The notes: a model not told the origin generated them from the letters alone. A DNA stretch of 36,994 nt from Geobacter sp. (GCA_003499925.1 DNRQ01000088.1:1-36994), one strand, 5' to 3'. Shown: positions 13,727-22,537, counted from the stretch's first letter. Program-made: numbers and translations.

Positions 13727-14130
13727 GTTGTATTCTCCGCTCGGGAGAGTCGATCTTTTGAACGGAAGTTGCATTCTCCGCTCGGGAGAGTCGATCTTTT
13801 GAACGGAAGTTGGCATTCTCCGCTCGGGAGAATTGATCTTTTGAACGGAAGTTGCATTCTCCGCTCAGGAGAATCGATCTTTTGAACGGAAGTTTGCATT
13901 CTCCGCTCGGGAGATCGATCTTCTGAACGGAAGTTGCATTCTCCGCTCGGGAGAATCGATCTTCTGAGCGGAAGTTGCATTCTTCGCTTGGGAGAATCGA
14001 TCTTCTGAACGGAAGTTTGCATTCTCCGCTCGGGAGAGTCGATCTTCTGAACGGAAGTTGCATTCTCCGCTCGGGAGAATCGATCTTTTGAACGGAAGTT
14101 GCATTCTCCGCTCGAAAGAATCGATCTCTG
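13727..14130. repeat. Tandem array of about ten 41-bp hairpin units
   Basis: The unit, counted from GTTGCATTCTCC to ...GAACGGAA, is repeated about ten times with 1-4 differences per copy; lengths vary from 40 to 42. Each unit contains an inverted repeat ATTCTCC-gctcg-GGAGAAT and a GATCTTYTGAACGGAAG spacer. A degenerate extra unit may precede it (13690-13726). The array ends 18 bases from the stop codon of the pyruvate phosphate dikinase-like gene. No Cas genes are present and the units lack unique spacers, so it is not a CRISPR. Confidence 0.9.
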
Positions 14131-14147
14131 TTCCGTGACGCCCTGAA

Positions 14148-15746
14148 CTACCGGCGCCAAGTACCGATTTCCTCCAGCCATTGCGCCGGATACTCCACGA
14201 TCAGCTCCCTTTCCCCTTCATAGACCCGGCCGGTGTTGGAATCGAGAGTGATCATGGCGCCGGGGGAGATGGAACGGTTGCCGCATTCCACGCTCTGCTG
14301 CCCGGGGTCGAGGCGCAGACCGCCTGCGCCGGTGACGCACGGCTTGCCCAACTGCCGCGCCACCACGGCGGCGTGCGACGTGCGGTTGCCGCGCGCGGTC
14401 AGCACGCCGGCGCAAAAGGAGATTGCCACCAGGTCGGCGGTATTCAGCTCGTCGCGGATGAGCACGGCCGGTCGACCTTCTTCGGAGAACTTCCGCGCGC
14501 TCTCCAGATCGAGCGCGGCCGGCCCGACGGCTACTCCGATGCCGGCTGACTCGCCGATGCAAAACGGGGTATCCTCGCCGGCGAGCCGGTGTCTTTTGAT
14601 GCCGGTCAGATCCAGCCCCTCCAGGCGCACCAGCGCCTCCTCTTTGCTGATCAATCCCTCCTTCACCTGGTCCACGGCGATCTTCAGCGCCGCCCAGGGT
14701 GTCCTCTTGGCCGTCCTGGTCTGCAGCAGATGGAGAGCGCCATCCTGGATGGTGAACTCGAACTCCTGGGCGTCACGGAACTCGGCTTCCAGTGTGTCGC
14801 AGACGGAGCAGAGCTCCCGCCTCATCTCGGGCAGCGCCGAAAATAGTTCCTCCGCGTCGGAGCCGGTGGCGCGACCCGAGACGACGTCCTCGCCCTGGCT
14901 GTTGAACAGAAAATCGAAATAGAGCCGTTTGTCTCCCGTGTCCGGATCGCGGGTAAAGCCGACTCCCGATCCAGAGGTGCCGCCGGTATTGCCGAACACC
15001 ATGCTTTGCACGGTCGCCGCGGTGTAGATGTCGTCCGGGATGCCGTAGAGGCTGCGGTAGGCGGCGGCGCGCGCCGAGTTCCAGGAGGCAAAGACCGCCT
15101 GCACGGCGAGCTCCAGCTGGTTGACCGGGTTCTGCGGGAAGGGCCTCCCCGTCAGCTCCTCGCAGAGCCGGAGGTAGCCTTGCGCCAGTTCGAAGAGCGC
15201 CTGGTAGTCAAGCTCCCTGACCCGGTCCACCTTATTCCTGGCCAGCATCTCGTCCCGGGCCGCCCTGAAAGGGGCGGGGTCGGCGCCGAAAACGACCTCG
15301 GCGAAACTGCTGACCAGGCGGCGGTACAGGTCCCACACCTGCCTGGGGTTGCCGGTCATGCGCAGAAGCCCGCGGCTGGTAACGTCGCAAAGGCCGATGT
15401 TCAGCAGCGTGTCCATCATGCCGGGCATGGAGAGCGGCGCGCCGGAACGGACCGAAACGAGGAGCGGCCTGCGGCTGTCCCCGAAACCGAGCCCCGTTAC
15501 CGTCTGCAGCCAGTGCATCTGCTCCTGCAGCAGCGCGGGGAGGCTCTTCCGGTACCGTTCCGGCTCCAGATACCACTGACGGCAGTGGCCGGTTCCCAGG
15601 ACGAAGGCCGGCGGCACGGGTAGGCCCAAGCGCGCCATGCGCGACAGATCGAAGGCCTTGCCTCCCATCGCGTCGATAGCGTCGATAACCGCCCTGGCGC
15701 TGCTCCCCCCCCGGGGGGCTATCCTGAACACGCTGTCGCTTCTCAT
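14148..15746 (-). CDS. Pyruvate phosphate dikinase-like protein lacking the PEP/pyruvate barrel
   Basis: The 532-residue protein matches the N-terminal ATP-grasp domain of pyruvate phosphate dikinase (GLPVPPAFVL; VSVRSGAPLSMPGMMDTLLNIGL; GGTSGSGVGFTRDP; FNSQGEDVVSGR). It continues into the swivelling phosphohistidine domain, with His458 in NRTSHAAVVARQLGKPCVTG. Full enzymes have about 870 residues and a C-terminal TIM barrel for PEP/pyruvate, which is absent here. The protein could therefore phosphorylate its own His from ATP and pass the phosphate to something else. It starts at ATG 15746, overlapping the upstream gene by four bases (ATGA), so translation is coupled to the PhoU-like protein. 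The stop is natural, just before the hairpin array. A role as a phosphotransfer or regulatory protein is inference. Confidence 0.85.
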   Translation of the reverse strand: MRSDSVFRIAPRGGSSARAVIDAIDAMGGKAFDLSRMARLGLPVPPAFVLGTGHCRQWYLEPERYRKSLPALLQEQMHWLQTVTGLGFGDSRRPLLVSVRSGAPLSMPGMMDTLLNIGLCDVTSRGLLRMTGNPRQVWDLYRRLVSSFAEVVFGADPAPFRAARDEMLARNKVDRVRELDYQALFELAQGYLRLCEELTGRPFPQNPVNQLELAVQAVFASWNSARAAAYRSLYGIPDDIYTAATVQSMVFGNTGGTSGSGVGFTRDPDTGDKRLYFDFLFNSQGEDVVSGRATGSDAEELFSALPEMRRELCSVCDTLEAEFRDAQEFEFTIQDGALHLLQTRTAKRTPWAALKIAVDQVKEGLISKEEALVRLEGLDLTGIKRHRLAGEDTPFCIGESAGIGVAVGPAALDLESARKFSEEGRPAVLIRDELNTADLVAISFCAGVLTARGNRTSHAAVVARQLGKPCVTGAGGLRLDPGQQSVECGNRSISPGAMITLDSNTGRVYEGERELIVEYPAQWLEEIGTWRR

Positions 15747-17689
15747 GGCTTCTCCACGACCTTGCCCAGTATCTGATCGCGCAGGGTCATGCCGGTGTGC
15801 ATCAGGGCATCGGCTGCGGCCTCAAGCTTCCTGGCGCACTGGGCCACCACGAACGACTGCCGGTAGTCGATGTCGCTGGTGACCAGGGCCTTGCGCACCA
15901 GCCGCTCGCTGGTGTCGCTTTGCTCCTCGATGGCGACCATGCGGTGCACCGCCTTGAGAAAATCGCGCATGTCGTCCGGGGAGCCGCTTCGGTTGATGCC
16001 GCGGGCATTTTCTATCGCCTTGAGGTACTCCCGGCTGCTGTCGACCAGCTGCTGGGCCAGGGCCGCCAGCGGCAGGCGCAGTTCCTCGGGCAGCTGCTCC
16101 GGTATCAGCAGGGTCAGGTGAAATGCGGCGTCCTCCAGCTCGTCGGGGATGTCGTCGGCGACCTCCAGGAGCTGCCGGATGGCGGCCGCCTGCTCCGATT
16201 GCGGGGCAAGTTCGCGGGCGCGGATGACCAGTTCGTCGGCCTTGCGTTCCCACTCCTTGGCCCGCTGCCCGATCCGCTCGAACCGGGAGGCGGTCTCGGG
16301 GCCGGAGACGGTGAGCAGGCCGTCGCGGATGCCGGTTGCGATCTCGATGGCGAGCGAGGCGTGGTTCGCCGCCAGGTCGAGCAGGTTTTGCTGGGCGTCG
16401 TGGTAATACCGGTACAGCTCCACGCGGGCCTCGTCCCGGATCAGGGCCAGCGGCTTCTGGTTCAGCATCCCCTGGGCGCAGGTTTTCAGGATGAACTGCA
16501 GGTAGGAGAGCGCCGCCTCCCGACCCAGTATCTCGTCCAGGGAAATGCCGAGGGTGAGCGTGCCGCCCGCCACGAACTGCAGGGCGTCGAAGACCATCCG
16601 CTCGCCCCCCGCCTTCAGGAAGGCCAGGTGTCCCAGCTCGCTTTCCGCGGCCCAGCGCAGCAGGGCAACGGCATCGGGCCTGGAGACCAGCAGCTGCAGC
16701 CGCTTGCGCGCCCGGTTCCAGTCGATCAGGAACACCAGGCGCGACCCGAGCTGCGCCAGGTAACGCTTGAGCTCCGCCTTGTCGCGCGCCGCAAAGGTCC
16801 CCAGGCAGAGATGGTAGACCCCGCTCTCGAAGGCGCGGTCGGTGCGGGAAAGCACCTCGCCCCAGTCGACCTGCCACCTGGCGAACATGTTCTGGAAAAA
16901 CAACAGCCGCGGCAGATGGTTGTCGCTGTAGGTCACGGTGGCGCTCACCCCTTCGACATGCAGCACCAGTACGTGCGCGTCGGTGGCGCCTATGTCGTTC
17001 TGGATGATCAGCTTGCCGCCTGCCCTGGTGGCGGTGGTCCCCAGGCCGGGATGGTCGAATTTGAGCGGGAGGGTGCGGTTCAACCCTTTCATGAAGGCAG
17101 CGACCAAGGCGCGGTCGCCGGACTTCAGGCCGTAGGTCGATGCGCCGGAGATGTTCTCGGTAGAGATCGCCGCCTGCAGCCGGTTCAGGGCCTTGTGCAG
17201 CTCCATGACCAGGAGATGCACGCTGTCGCCCGGGGCCGCGTCCGCAGCGCCGAGCCACGAGATGCGCGCCCCGGTCATGGTGCCGTCCTCGTTGCACCAC
17301 GGGGTGCTGCACAGATGATCGAGTCTCTGTCGGAAGGGGAGGGCCGCCGGCTTGGCGGCGGCTTCCAGCGGGGCGATCATGGCGGAGAGGTCGTCCTGAA
17401 GTGATGAGCAGATCTGGGGCGCCCGGGGAATGGCATAGGCGTCCGCATCGTGCTTGACCGATCCGGCCACCACCTCGTCGTAGCGCGGGTCCGGGATGGC
17501 GCAGGCGATCCGTTCGGCGCTGAGCGTAGAAAAGCCCGCGGCGGGAAGGTCGGCACGGGCTTTGGCGCTCTGCAAGAGGGTAAGGCGATACTTGGCGCGG
17601 TCGTTTGCGGCTAAAGCTTCGTTTAGAAGAGACGGCAGGAGCAGGGTGATTTCACCCAGTGCGGCGACTATGCGTGTCTTCTTTCCCAT
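15743..17689 (-). CDS. Large protein with C-terminal DUF47/PhoU-like domain
   Basis: The 648-residue protein has no signal peptide or clear membrane segment. The last 210 residues are a helical DUF47/PhoU-like domain: EWERKADELVIRARELAP carries the E-x3-D metal-binding pattern, followed by LLEVADDIPDELEDAAFHL and a second bundle half. The N-terminal 430 residues are not recognised; a beta-rich part near 200-290 (HPGLGTTATRAGGKLIIQND) and a mixed region follow each other. It is the first gene of a two-gene operon with the pyruvate phosphate dikinase-like gene. Known DUF47/PhoU proteins modulate phosphate transporters, and the pairing suggests phosphate or PEP-linked regulation, as inference. 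The ATG at 17689 follows a region with no other gene for 240 bases. Confidence 0.7.
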   Translation of the reverse strand: MGKKTRIVAALGEITLLLPSLLNEALAANDRAKYRLTLLQSAKARADLPAAGFSTLSAERIACAIPDPRYDEVVAGSVKHDADAYAIPRAPQICSSLQDDLSAMIAPLEAAAKPAALPFRQRLDHLCSTPWCNEDGTMTGARISWLGAADAAPGDSVHLLVMELHKALNRLQAAISTENISGASTYGLKSGDRALVAAFMKGLNRTLPLKFDHPGLGTTATRAGGKLIIQNDIGATDAHVLVLHVEGVSATVTYSDNHLPRLLFFQNMFARWQVDWGEVLSRTDRAFESGVYHLCLGTFAARDKAELKRYLAQLGSRLVFLIDWNRARKRLQLLVSRPDAVALLRWAAESELGHLAFLKAGGERMVFDALQFVAGGTLTLGISLDEILGREAALSYLQFILKTCAQGMLNQKPLALIRDEARVELYRYYHDAQQNLLDLAANHASLAIEIATGIRDGLLTVSGPETASRFERIGQRAKEWERKADELVIRARELAPQSEQAAAIRQLLEVADDIPDELEDAAFHLTLLIPEQLPEELRLPLAALAQQLVDSSREYLKAIENARGINRSGSPDDMRDFLKAVHRMVAIEEQSDTSERLVRKALVTSDIDYRQSFVVAQCARKLEAAADALMHTGMTLRDQILGKVVEKP

Positions 17690-18106
17690 GGCCGGTCACT
17701 GCTCCCTCCGCAGAGCACATTTCCGTCTATGCCTATGGTGCCTGTTCATTGCGAGCCATGCCGCGCCTTGTGGAGGCACCCAGCATATATAACCATTCCT
17801 TGCGGCTTTTGAGAGGCTCATGACCATCTTACCTTGGAGCCCGCCGTTATATCAATGAGTAACATCGCTCGGCTCTGGAAAGAATGAGTCAGCAGCATCG
17901 CAGTTGACCGTTAATAAAAGCCGGCATCCGCATTGTGTTTGTGGGGTGGTTTGATAAGCTATAAAGCTGTAAAAATAGAACACGGGGTCGTTTCTACCAT
18001 GGGAGCAGAGCGCTTTGAGGTTACTCTCGCCCCGGCCGCCGTGAAATATCTTGTAAGGTCCTGTATCTGTAAAGTAAAGATCTTTCTGGTGGAAATGGAG
18101 ACATAT
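17690..18106. promoter_or_regulatory. Divergent intergenic region
   Basis: It separates the minus-strand PhoU-like operon from the plus-strand pyruvate dehydrogenase genes and must contain both promoters. It is much more AT-rich than its surroundings at 17860-18000. The frame of E1 beta stays open back to 17933, but that stretch does not resemble the enzyme family. I could not assign a convincing -35/-10 pair. Confidence 0.5.
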
Positions 18107-19093
18107 ATGTCAGAGATGACGTACCGCGATGCCATCAACCTGGCGCTTAAGGAGGAGATGCGCCGCGACCAGTCGGTGGTCACCTTCGGGGAGGACGTGG
18201 CGCTCTACGAGGGGGCCTTCAAGGTGACCCGGGGACTCTTGGCCGAGTTCGGCGAGGAGCGGGTGCGGGATTGCCCGATCTCGGAGAACACCATAGTCGG
18301 CGTGGCGGTCGGCGCGGCCATGGGGGGGGTGCGCCCGGTGGCGGAGCTGATGACGGTCAACTTCGCCCTTTTGGCCATGGACCAGATCGTGAACCACATG
18401 GCGAAGGTGCGCTACATGTTCGGCGGCCAGACGGTGGTTCCCATGGTGATCCGGATGCCGGGAGGCGGCGGCAGCCAGCTCGGGGCACAGCACTCCCAGA
18501 GCCTGGAGAGCTATTTCATGCACTGCCCCGGCATGCGGATCGCCTACCCGGCGACGCCCGCCGACGCCAAGGGGCTCCTGAAGAGCTCGATCCGCGACAA
18601 CAACCCGGTCATCTTCCTGGAACACGAACTCCTCTACAACAGCAAGGGGGAGGTGCCGGAGGACCCGGAATTCCTGGTTCCCTTCGGCAAGGCGTCGGTC
18701 ATGCGTGAGGGGAGCGCGGTCACCATGGTGGGCTACGGACGCATGTCGATCCTCTGCCTGCAGGCGGCGCAGCTTTTGGAGAAGGAGGGGATCTCCTGCG
18801 AGGTGGTCGACCTGCGCACCCTGAACCCGCTCGATACCGAGACCTTCCTCGCCTCGGTGCTCAAGACCGGCCGGGCCATGGTGGTGGAGGAGTGCTGGGG
18901 GACCGCGGGGCTTGGCGGAGACATCGCCTCCCGCATCTACGAGCGCTGCTTCGACACCCTGCTGGCGCCGGTCAAGCGGATCTCCGGACTGGACGTGCCG
19001 ATGCCGTATTCCCGCAAGATCGAGAAGCTCTGCATTCCGCAGTTGGAGGGGATCGTGCAGGGCGTTCGCGACCTTTTAACCGGATCTTACTGA
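18107..19093 (+). CDS. pdhB: Pyruvate dehydrogenase E1 component, beta subunit
   Basis: The 328-residue protein is the beta half of a thiamine-diphosphate-dependent 2-oxoacid dehydrogenase. It opens with MTYRDAINLALKEEM and shows the transketolase-like pyrimidine-binding part (VTFGEDVALYEGAFKVTRGL, CPISENTIVGVAVGAAMGG) with the conserved Glu. The C-terminal transketolase domain follows (VVDLRTLNPLDTETF, VEECWGTAGLGGDIAS, RISGLDVPMPYS). I chose ATG 18107 because GGAG precedes it and the family begins here. With E1 alpha it decarboxylates pyruvate and acetylates E2. The E2 gene starts nine bases downstream, but no E1 alpha gene lies upstream, so the alpha subunit must be encoded elsewhere. Confidence 0.95.
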   Translation: MSEMTYRDAINLALKEEMRRDQSVVTFGEDVALYEGAFKVTRGLLAEFGEERVRDCPISENTIVGVAVGAAMGGVRPVAELMTVNFALLAMDQIVNHMAKVRYMFGGQTVVPMVIRMPGGGGSQLGAQHSQSLESYFMHCPGMRIAYPATPADAKGLLKSSIRDNNPVIFLEHELLYNSKGEVPEDPEFLVPFGKASVMREGSAVTMVGYGRMSILCLQAAQLLEKEGISCEVVDLRTLNPLDTETFLASVLKTGRAMVVEECWGTAGLGGDIASRIYERCFDTLLAPVKRISGLDVPMPYSRKIEKLCIPQLEGIVQGVRDLLTGSY

Positions 19094-19102
19094 GGAGCCG
19101 CC

Positions 19103-20647
19103 ATGAACGAGATCGTCATGCCGAAACTTTCCGATACCATGACCGAAGGGAGGATCGTCTCCTGGAAGAAGCGGGTGGGGGAGGCGGTCCGCCGCGGCGA
19201 TGTGCTGGCGGAGGTGGAGACCGACAAGGCCAACATGGAGCTTGAGGCGTTCGCCTCCGGGGTGCTGCTGGAAATCAGGGTCCAGTCGGGGGAACTGGCC
19301 CAGGTGGGGACGGTGATTGCCGTGATCGGTAAAGCCGAAGAAAAAGCGGCCCAAGCCGCTCCGCCGGAAGCCGCAGCGCCCAAGGCCGAGCCCGCTGCAG
19401 CCGCTCCGGAGCCGGAAGCCGTGACAGCTGCGCCCAAGGCCGAGCCCGCTGCAGCCGCTCCGAAAAGCGAAGCTGCGCCGAAGACGGAAGCCGGTGAACC
19501 AGCGGCAGTCCCGCCCAAGGGTGAGCCGGCGGCCGCTGCGAAGGGGGCCGGCCGGGAGCCGCCGCTGGAGGAAGCGATGGAGCTCGGCGGATTCCAGGCG
19601 AGGGAGCCGGCCGCAGCGACCGAGGAGAAGCCGCCAACAACGGAGGAGAAGCCTGCAGCAACTCCTCCCGGCACTGCGCCTCCGGGCGAGCGCCAGGGTG
19701 AGGCCGCGCCTCATGAGGGTGGCGCGGCTGAAAGGGAGGCCGCAGGCGGAGCCGAGGCGGAAAGGTTCCCGGGCCAGCTCCCCACGGAATCCAGGGAGCG
19801 GGCGGCTCCGGTGGTGCGACGTCGGGCGCGGGAACTGGGGATCGATCTCGGCCAGGTAAAGGGGAGCGGTCCTGAGGGGCGTATCCTGCTGCAGGACCTG
19901 GAATCCTATCACCCTGAACCTGTGCCGGGCGAATCCGGAAGGCCGGCTGCTCCCGTCGTCAAGGGGGCCGCTGAAACGGGACCCAAACCCCTGTCGAGGC
20001 TTCGGGCGGCGATAGCGAAGACGGTCACCGAGTCATGGAACTCGATCCCGCATTTCAGCGTGACCATGGATATCCTGATGGACGATGCCGAGGCTCTCCG
20101 GCGCCAACTCAAGCAAAGCGGGATGCCGGTGACCCTGAACGATGTCGTGGTGAAGGGGGTTTCCCGGGCACTGCAGGCGTTCCCGCAGTTGAACGCCTCT
20201 TTTGTGGCAGGCGGCATCCAGCTGCACAGCGAGATCAACATCGGCATCGCGGTAGGTGTGCCGGACGGCGTGCTGATGCCGGTCGTCTCGGGCTGTCAGC
20301 ATCTCTCCCTGCTGGAGATCTCGCAAGCGGGCCGGGGGCTGGTCGAGCGGGCTCGCGCAGGCTCCTTGACGGAGCAGGAGATGAGCGGCGGCACCTTCTC
20401 GGTCTCCAATCTGGGGATGTACGGCGTAAGCGAGTTCAACGCCATAATCTATCCTTCCCAGGCAGCTGTTCTGGCGGTCGGGGCGGTTGTCGACGCAGCC
20501 GTTGTGCGAGCCGGTGTGCCGGCCGGCGCCAAGCTCATGAAAGTTACCCTCTCCGCCGATCATCGTCTGGCCGACGGCGCCTATGCCGCGGCCTTCCTGG
20601 TGGAACTGAAGGGGATTCTGGAGAACCCGGTCCGCTTGCTCCTCTGA
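19103..20647 (+). CDS. pdhC: Dihydrolipoamide acetyltransferase (E2) of the pyruvate dehydrogenase complex
   Basis: The 514-residue protein has one lipoyl domain (residues 1-78, lipoylated Lys42 in VETDKANMELEA). A very long Ala/Glu/Pro-rich linker follows (about 82-230). Next are the peripheral-subunit-binding domain (about 233-270, RARELGIDLGQVKGSGPEGRI) and the catalytic acetyltransferase domain (about 290-514), with the active-site motif DHRLADG around His487. It transfers acetyl groups from E1 to coenzyme A and forms the complex core. The linker is about 150 residues, longer than in most single-lipoyl E2 proteins, and contains tandem repeats of the type AAPKAEPAAAAP. GAGG precedes the ATG. 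A strong hairpin follows the gene. Confidence 0.95.
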   Translation: MNEIVMPKLSDTMTEGRIVSWKKRVGEAVRRGDVLAEVETDKANMELEAFASGVLLEIRVQSGELAQVGTVIAVIGKAEEKAAQAAPPEAAAPKAEPAAAAPEPEAVTAAPKAEPAAAAPKSEAAPKTEAGEPAAVPPKGEPAAAAKGAGREPPLEEAMELGGFQAREPAAATEEKPPTTEEKPAATPPGTAPPGERQGEAAPHEGGAAEREAAGGAEAERFPGQLPTESRERAAPVVRRRARELGIDLGQVKGSGPEGRILLQDLESYHPEPVPGESGRPAAPVVKGAAETGPKPLSRLRAAIAKTVTESWNSIPHFSVTMDILMDDAEALRRQLKQSGMPVTLNDVVVKGVSRALQAFPQLNASFVAGGIQLHSEINIGIAVGVPDGVLMPVVSGCQHLSLLEISQAGRGLVERARAGSLTEQEMSGGTFSVSNLGMYGVSEFNAIIYPSQAAVLAVGAVVDAAVVRAGVPAGAKLMKVTLSADHRLADGAYAAAFLVELKGILENPVRLLL

Positions 20648-20672
20648 AATAAGATCGATATCGACTGACACC

Positions 20673-20705
20673 CATGGGGGGCGGCTCTTTGAACCGCCCC
20701 CCATG
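20673..20705 (+). terminator. Strong hairpin after the E2 gene
   Basis: A 12-bp perfect GC-rich stem (CATGGGGGGCGG with CCGCCCCCCATG) and a nine-base loop lie 25 bases after the stop. The following T-tract is weak (CACGTTTACCCCCTTTT), so termination efficiency is uncertain. Confidence 0.65.
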
Positions 20706-20838
20706 CACGTTTACCCCCTTTTCCTCAAGCAGGGTGCGCTTTTAATAATCTGCTAAAGAAACAGTTTAATGTACCGATACGATCAGGGCGGCTGCTTGGG
20801 GAGCGTGGTGGAACGCGAAGCGGAGAAACGTGCAAACG

Positions 20839-20939
20839 TAGGTCGGGTTAGCCCGCAGGGCGTAACCCGACGTGCATTGATGAGATCGCAGGGGTGTCGG
20901 GTTACGCTGCGCTAACCCGACCTACCGCTAACCCGACCA
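20839..20939. repeat. Intergenic palindromic repeat (GTAGGTCGGGTTAGC type)
   Basis: The words TAGGTCGGGTTAGC and GCTAACCCGACCTA occur as an inverted pair, with further CGGGTTA/TAACCCG copies between. This kind of REP-like intergenic repeat is common in many proteobacteria. The rest of 20706-20996 holds no gene that I can support. Confidence 0.75.
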
Positions 20940-20996
20940 ACGCATAGCGCTACACCACGCCGATCTGATCAAGAACCAAGAATTGGGGGAGTACTC

Positions 20997-21386
20997 ATGA
21001 AGTGCCTGATTGTAGACGACGAAATTTTCTGCCGCGAGTTCGTTGCCACCTTGCTCCGCACGACGGCCGATTGCGATCAAGCCGGCGGCGGAAGCGAAGC
21101 GCTCGATATGTACAACCGGGCCTTGGCAAGCGACGAGCCCTACGACGTGATCATCATGGACATCATGATGCCCGGCATGAGCGGCCATGATGCGGCCATG
21201 GCGATCAGGTCGATCGAGAAGGAGCAGAAGATCGACAAGCGGGTGAATATCTTGATGCTGACCGCGCTCAATTCGGCAAACGACGCCATGGACTCCTTCT
21301 GCAACGCGCAGTCTGCTGCCTATCTCGTCAAGCCGGTGTCAAAGGCGGGTCTTTTCAATGTGATGACCAAGCTCGGGGTTTTGTAG
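20997..21386 (+). CDS. Single-domain response regulator (CheY-like)
   Basis: The 129-residue protein consists only of a receiver domain: the acidic pair Asp7-Asp8, phosphoacceptor Asp55 in VIIMDIMMPGMSG, Thr89 (MLTA) and Lys112 (VKP). It has no output domain, so it must act by protein-protein contact after phosphorylation by a histidine kinase that is not in the window. GGGGGAG lies just before the ATG. It stands alone between the E2 gene and the convergent capA-like gene. A role in chemotaxis, suggested by the nearby receptor gene, is unproven. Confidence 0.92.
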   Translation: MKCLIVDDEIFCREFVATLLRTTADCDQAGGGSEALDMYNRALASDEPYDVIIMDIMMPGMSGHDAAMAIRSIEKEQKIDKRVNILMLTALNSANDAMDSFCNAQSAAYLVKPVSKAGLFNVMTKLGVL

Positions 21387-21424
21387 CGATAGCGGCTGTG
21401 GCAGGTACGGAGATCTCCTTCTTC

Positions 21425-22537
21425 TTACAGCCGCTCCAGGTGCAGTGCCCCCTCTTCACCCGGCCTCACGCAGGTGCCGAACCGCTTCCCTTCCCGGTTC
21501 AGGGTCTCCGTCAACCAGGCCGTCTCCGATGCCGTGGCCAGCTGGATCCGGAACCTGCGCTGCCGGGTAGGGACCATGGTCAGGCGCGCCAACTCCCCGG
21601 TTGCCGCGTCGATGTCCGCGAAGTACATCAGTCCCAGTTCGCCCCGGAACTCCTGGTAGCCTCGAATCCCCTCGTAGTCGTTGATGAAATCGCCGCAGCC
21701 GTAGATCACCAGCCTGCCGCGGTAGAGCTCGATTCCCTTGACGTGGTGCGAGGAGTGGCCGTGCACGATATCGACTCCGGCCGAGTCGATCAGCCGGTGG
21801 GCGAACTCCCTCTCCTCCTGCGAAACCTCGAAGCCCCAGTTCCCTCCCCAGTGCAGCGAGGCGATCACGGTATTCCCCGCCGTCTTCACCGTTTTGATCC
21901 GGGTCGCTATCCGTGCCACTGTCGCCGCCGACAGGTCCGGCAGAAGGTTCACCCCCGGCTTCCCCGCCCCCGCCCCCCAAATGTCGGGAATGCCGCTGGA
22001 ATCGACTCCGAAACCGAAGAGCTGCACGGCTCCTTTCCCTGGAACCACGAGCTCCGCCGGTGCTGCCGCCTCCTCCTGGCTGCGTCCCGCACCGGCCGTT
22101 TTCACCCCGGCGCCGTGCAGGGTGCCGAGGGTCTCCTGAAGTCCTGAATACCCCCAGTCCAGCACGTGATTGTTGGCGAGCGTGCAGGCATCTATCTCGG
22201 CGCCGGTCAGGCAGGGGAGGTTTTCCGGGTGCATCCGGTAATTGATCCCCTTTCCCTTCCAGTACTCCTCGCTCCTCGTCACGCTCGTTTCCAGATTGAT
22301 GATGCGCAGATCAGGCGCCATTTTTTCCCAGACCTCGAAGGCCTCTCCCCACGGGTAGGTGAAACCGGCGGGTTGCGGGATCCCGCCATGTGCCCGCTCG
22401 GCCAGGGTCAGGTAGCCCCGCGCGTCCTTCAGGTACGGTTCGAAGATGTGCGGCGCGCTCGGGTGCGGCAGGATCTGGTCGATCCCCCGGCCGGTCATGA
22501 CGTCCCCGCACAGAAATATGGTGCTGACCGGCGGCAT
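21425..22537 (-). CDS. CapA-family (poly-gamma-glutamate synthesis-like) metallophosphatase-fold protein
   Basis: The 370-residue protein has the motifs of the CapA/PgsA family: FLCGDVMTGRGID at the N-terminus, INLETSVT, LANNHVLDWGYSGL, SLHWGGNWGF and GHSSHHVKGIEL, ending in YGCGDFI. The Asp, Asn and His residues form the dinuclear metal site of the calcineurin-like fold. No signal peptide is visible. The family includes capsule polyglutamate export proteins and many of unknown substrate. ATG 22537 overlaps the stop of the upstream chemotaxis receptor gene by one base (TGATG), so the two are translationally coupled. No capB or capC is present, so polyglutamate synthesis is unlikely. Confidence 0.88.
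   Translation of the reverse strand: MPPVSTIFLCGDVMTGRGIDQILPHPSAPHIFEPYLKDARGYLTLAERAHGGIPQPAGFTYPWGEAFEVWEKMAPDLRIINLETSVTRSEEYWKGKGINYRMHPENLPCLTGAEIDACTLANNHVLDWGYSGLQETLGTLHGAGVKTAGAGRSQEEAAAPAELVVPGKGAVQLFGFGVDSSGIPDIWGAGAGKPGVNLLPDLSAATVARIATRIKTVKTAGNTVIASLHWGGNWGFEVSQEEREFAHRLIDSAGVDIVHGHSSHHVKGIELYRGRLVIYGCGDFINDYEGIRGYQEFRGELGLMYFADIDAATGELARLTMVPTRQRRFRIQLATASETAWLTETLNREGKRFGTCVRPGEEGALHLERL

Noticed and set aside
13727..14130. CRISPR array
   Set aside because: Units are contiguous with no variable spacers and there are no cas genes.
13494..14181. Repetitive minus-strand frames in the hairpin array, considered as repeat proteins
   Set aside because: The 41-bp period is not a multiple of three, so all frames are mixed, and no start signal exists.
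15797..17404. A 535-codon plus-strand frame inside the PhoU-like gene
   Set aside because: Typical antisense open frame in GC-rich DNA; the minus-strand protein has the DUF47-like motifs and couples to the next gene.
17933..18106. N-terminal extension of pyruvate dehydrogenase E1 beta by 58 codons
   Set aside because: The extension has no similarity to the family and the ATG at 18107 has its own Shine-Dalgarno.
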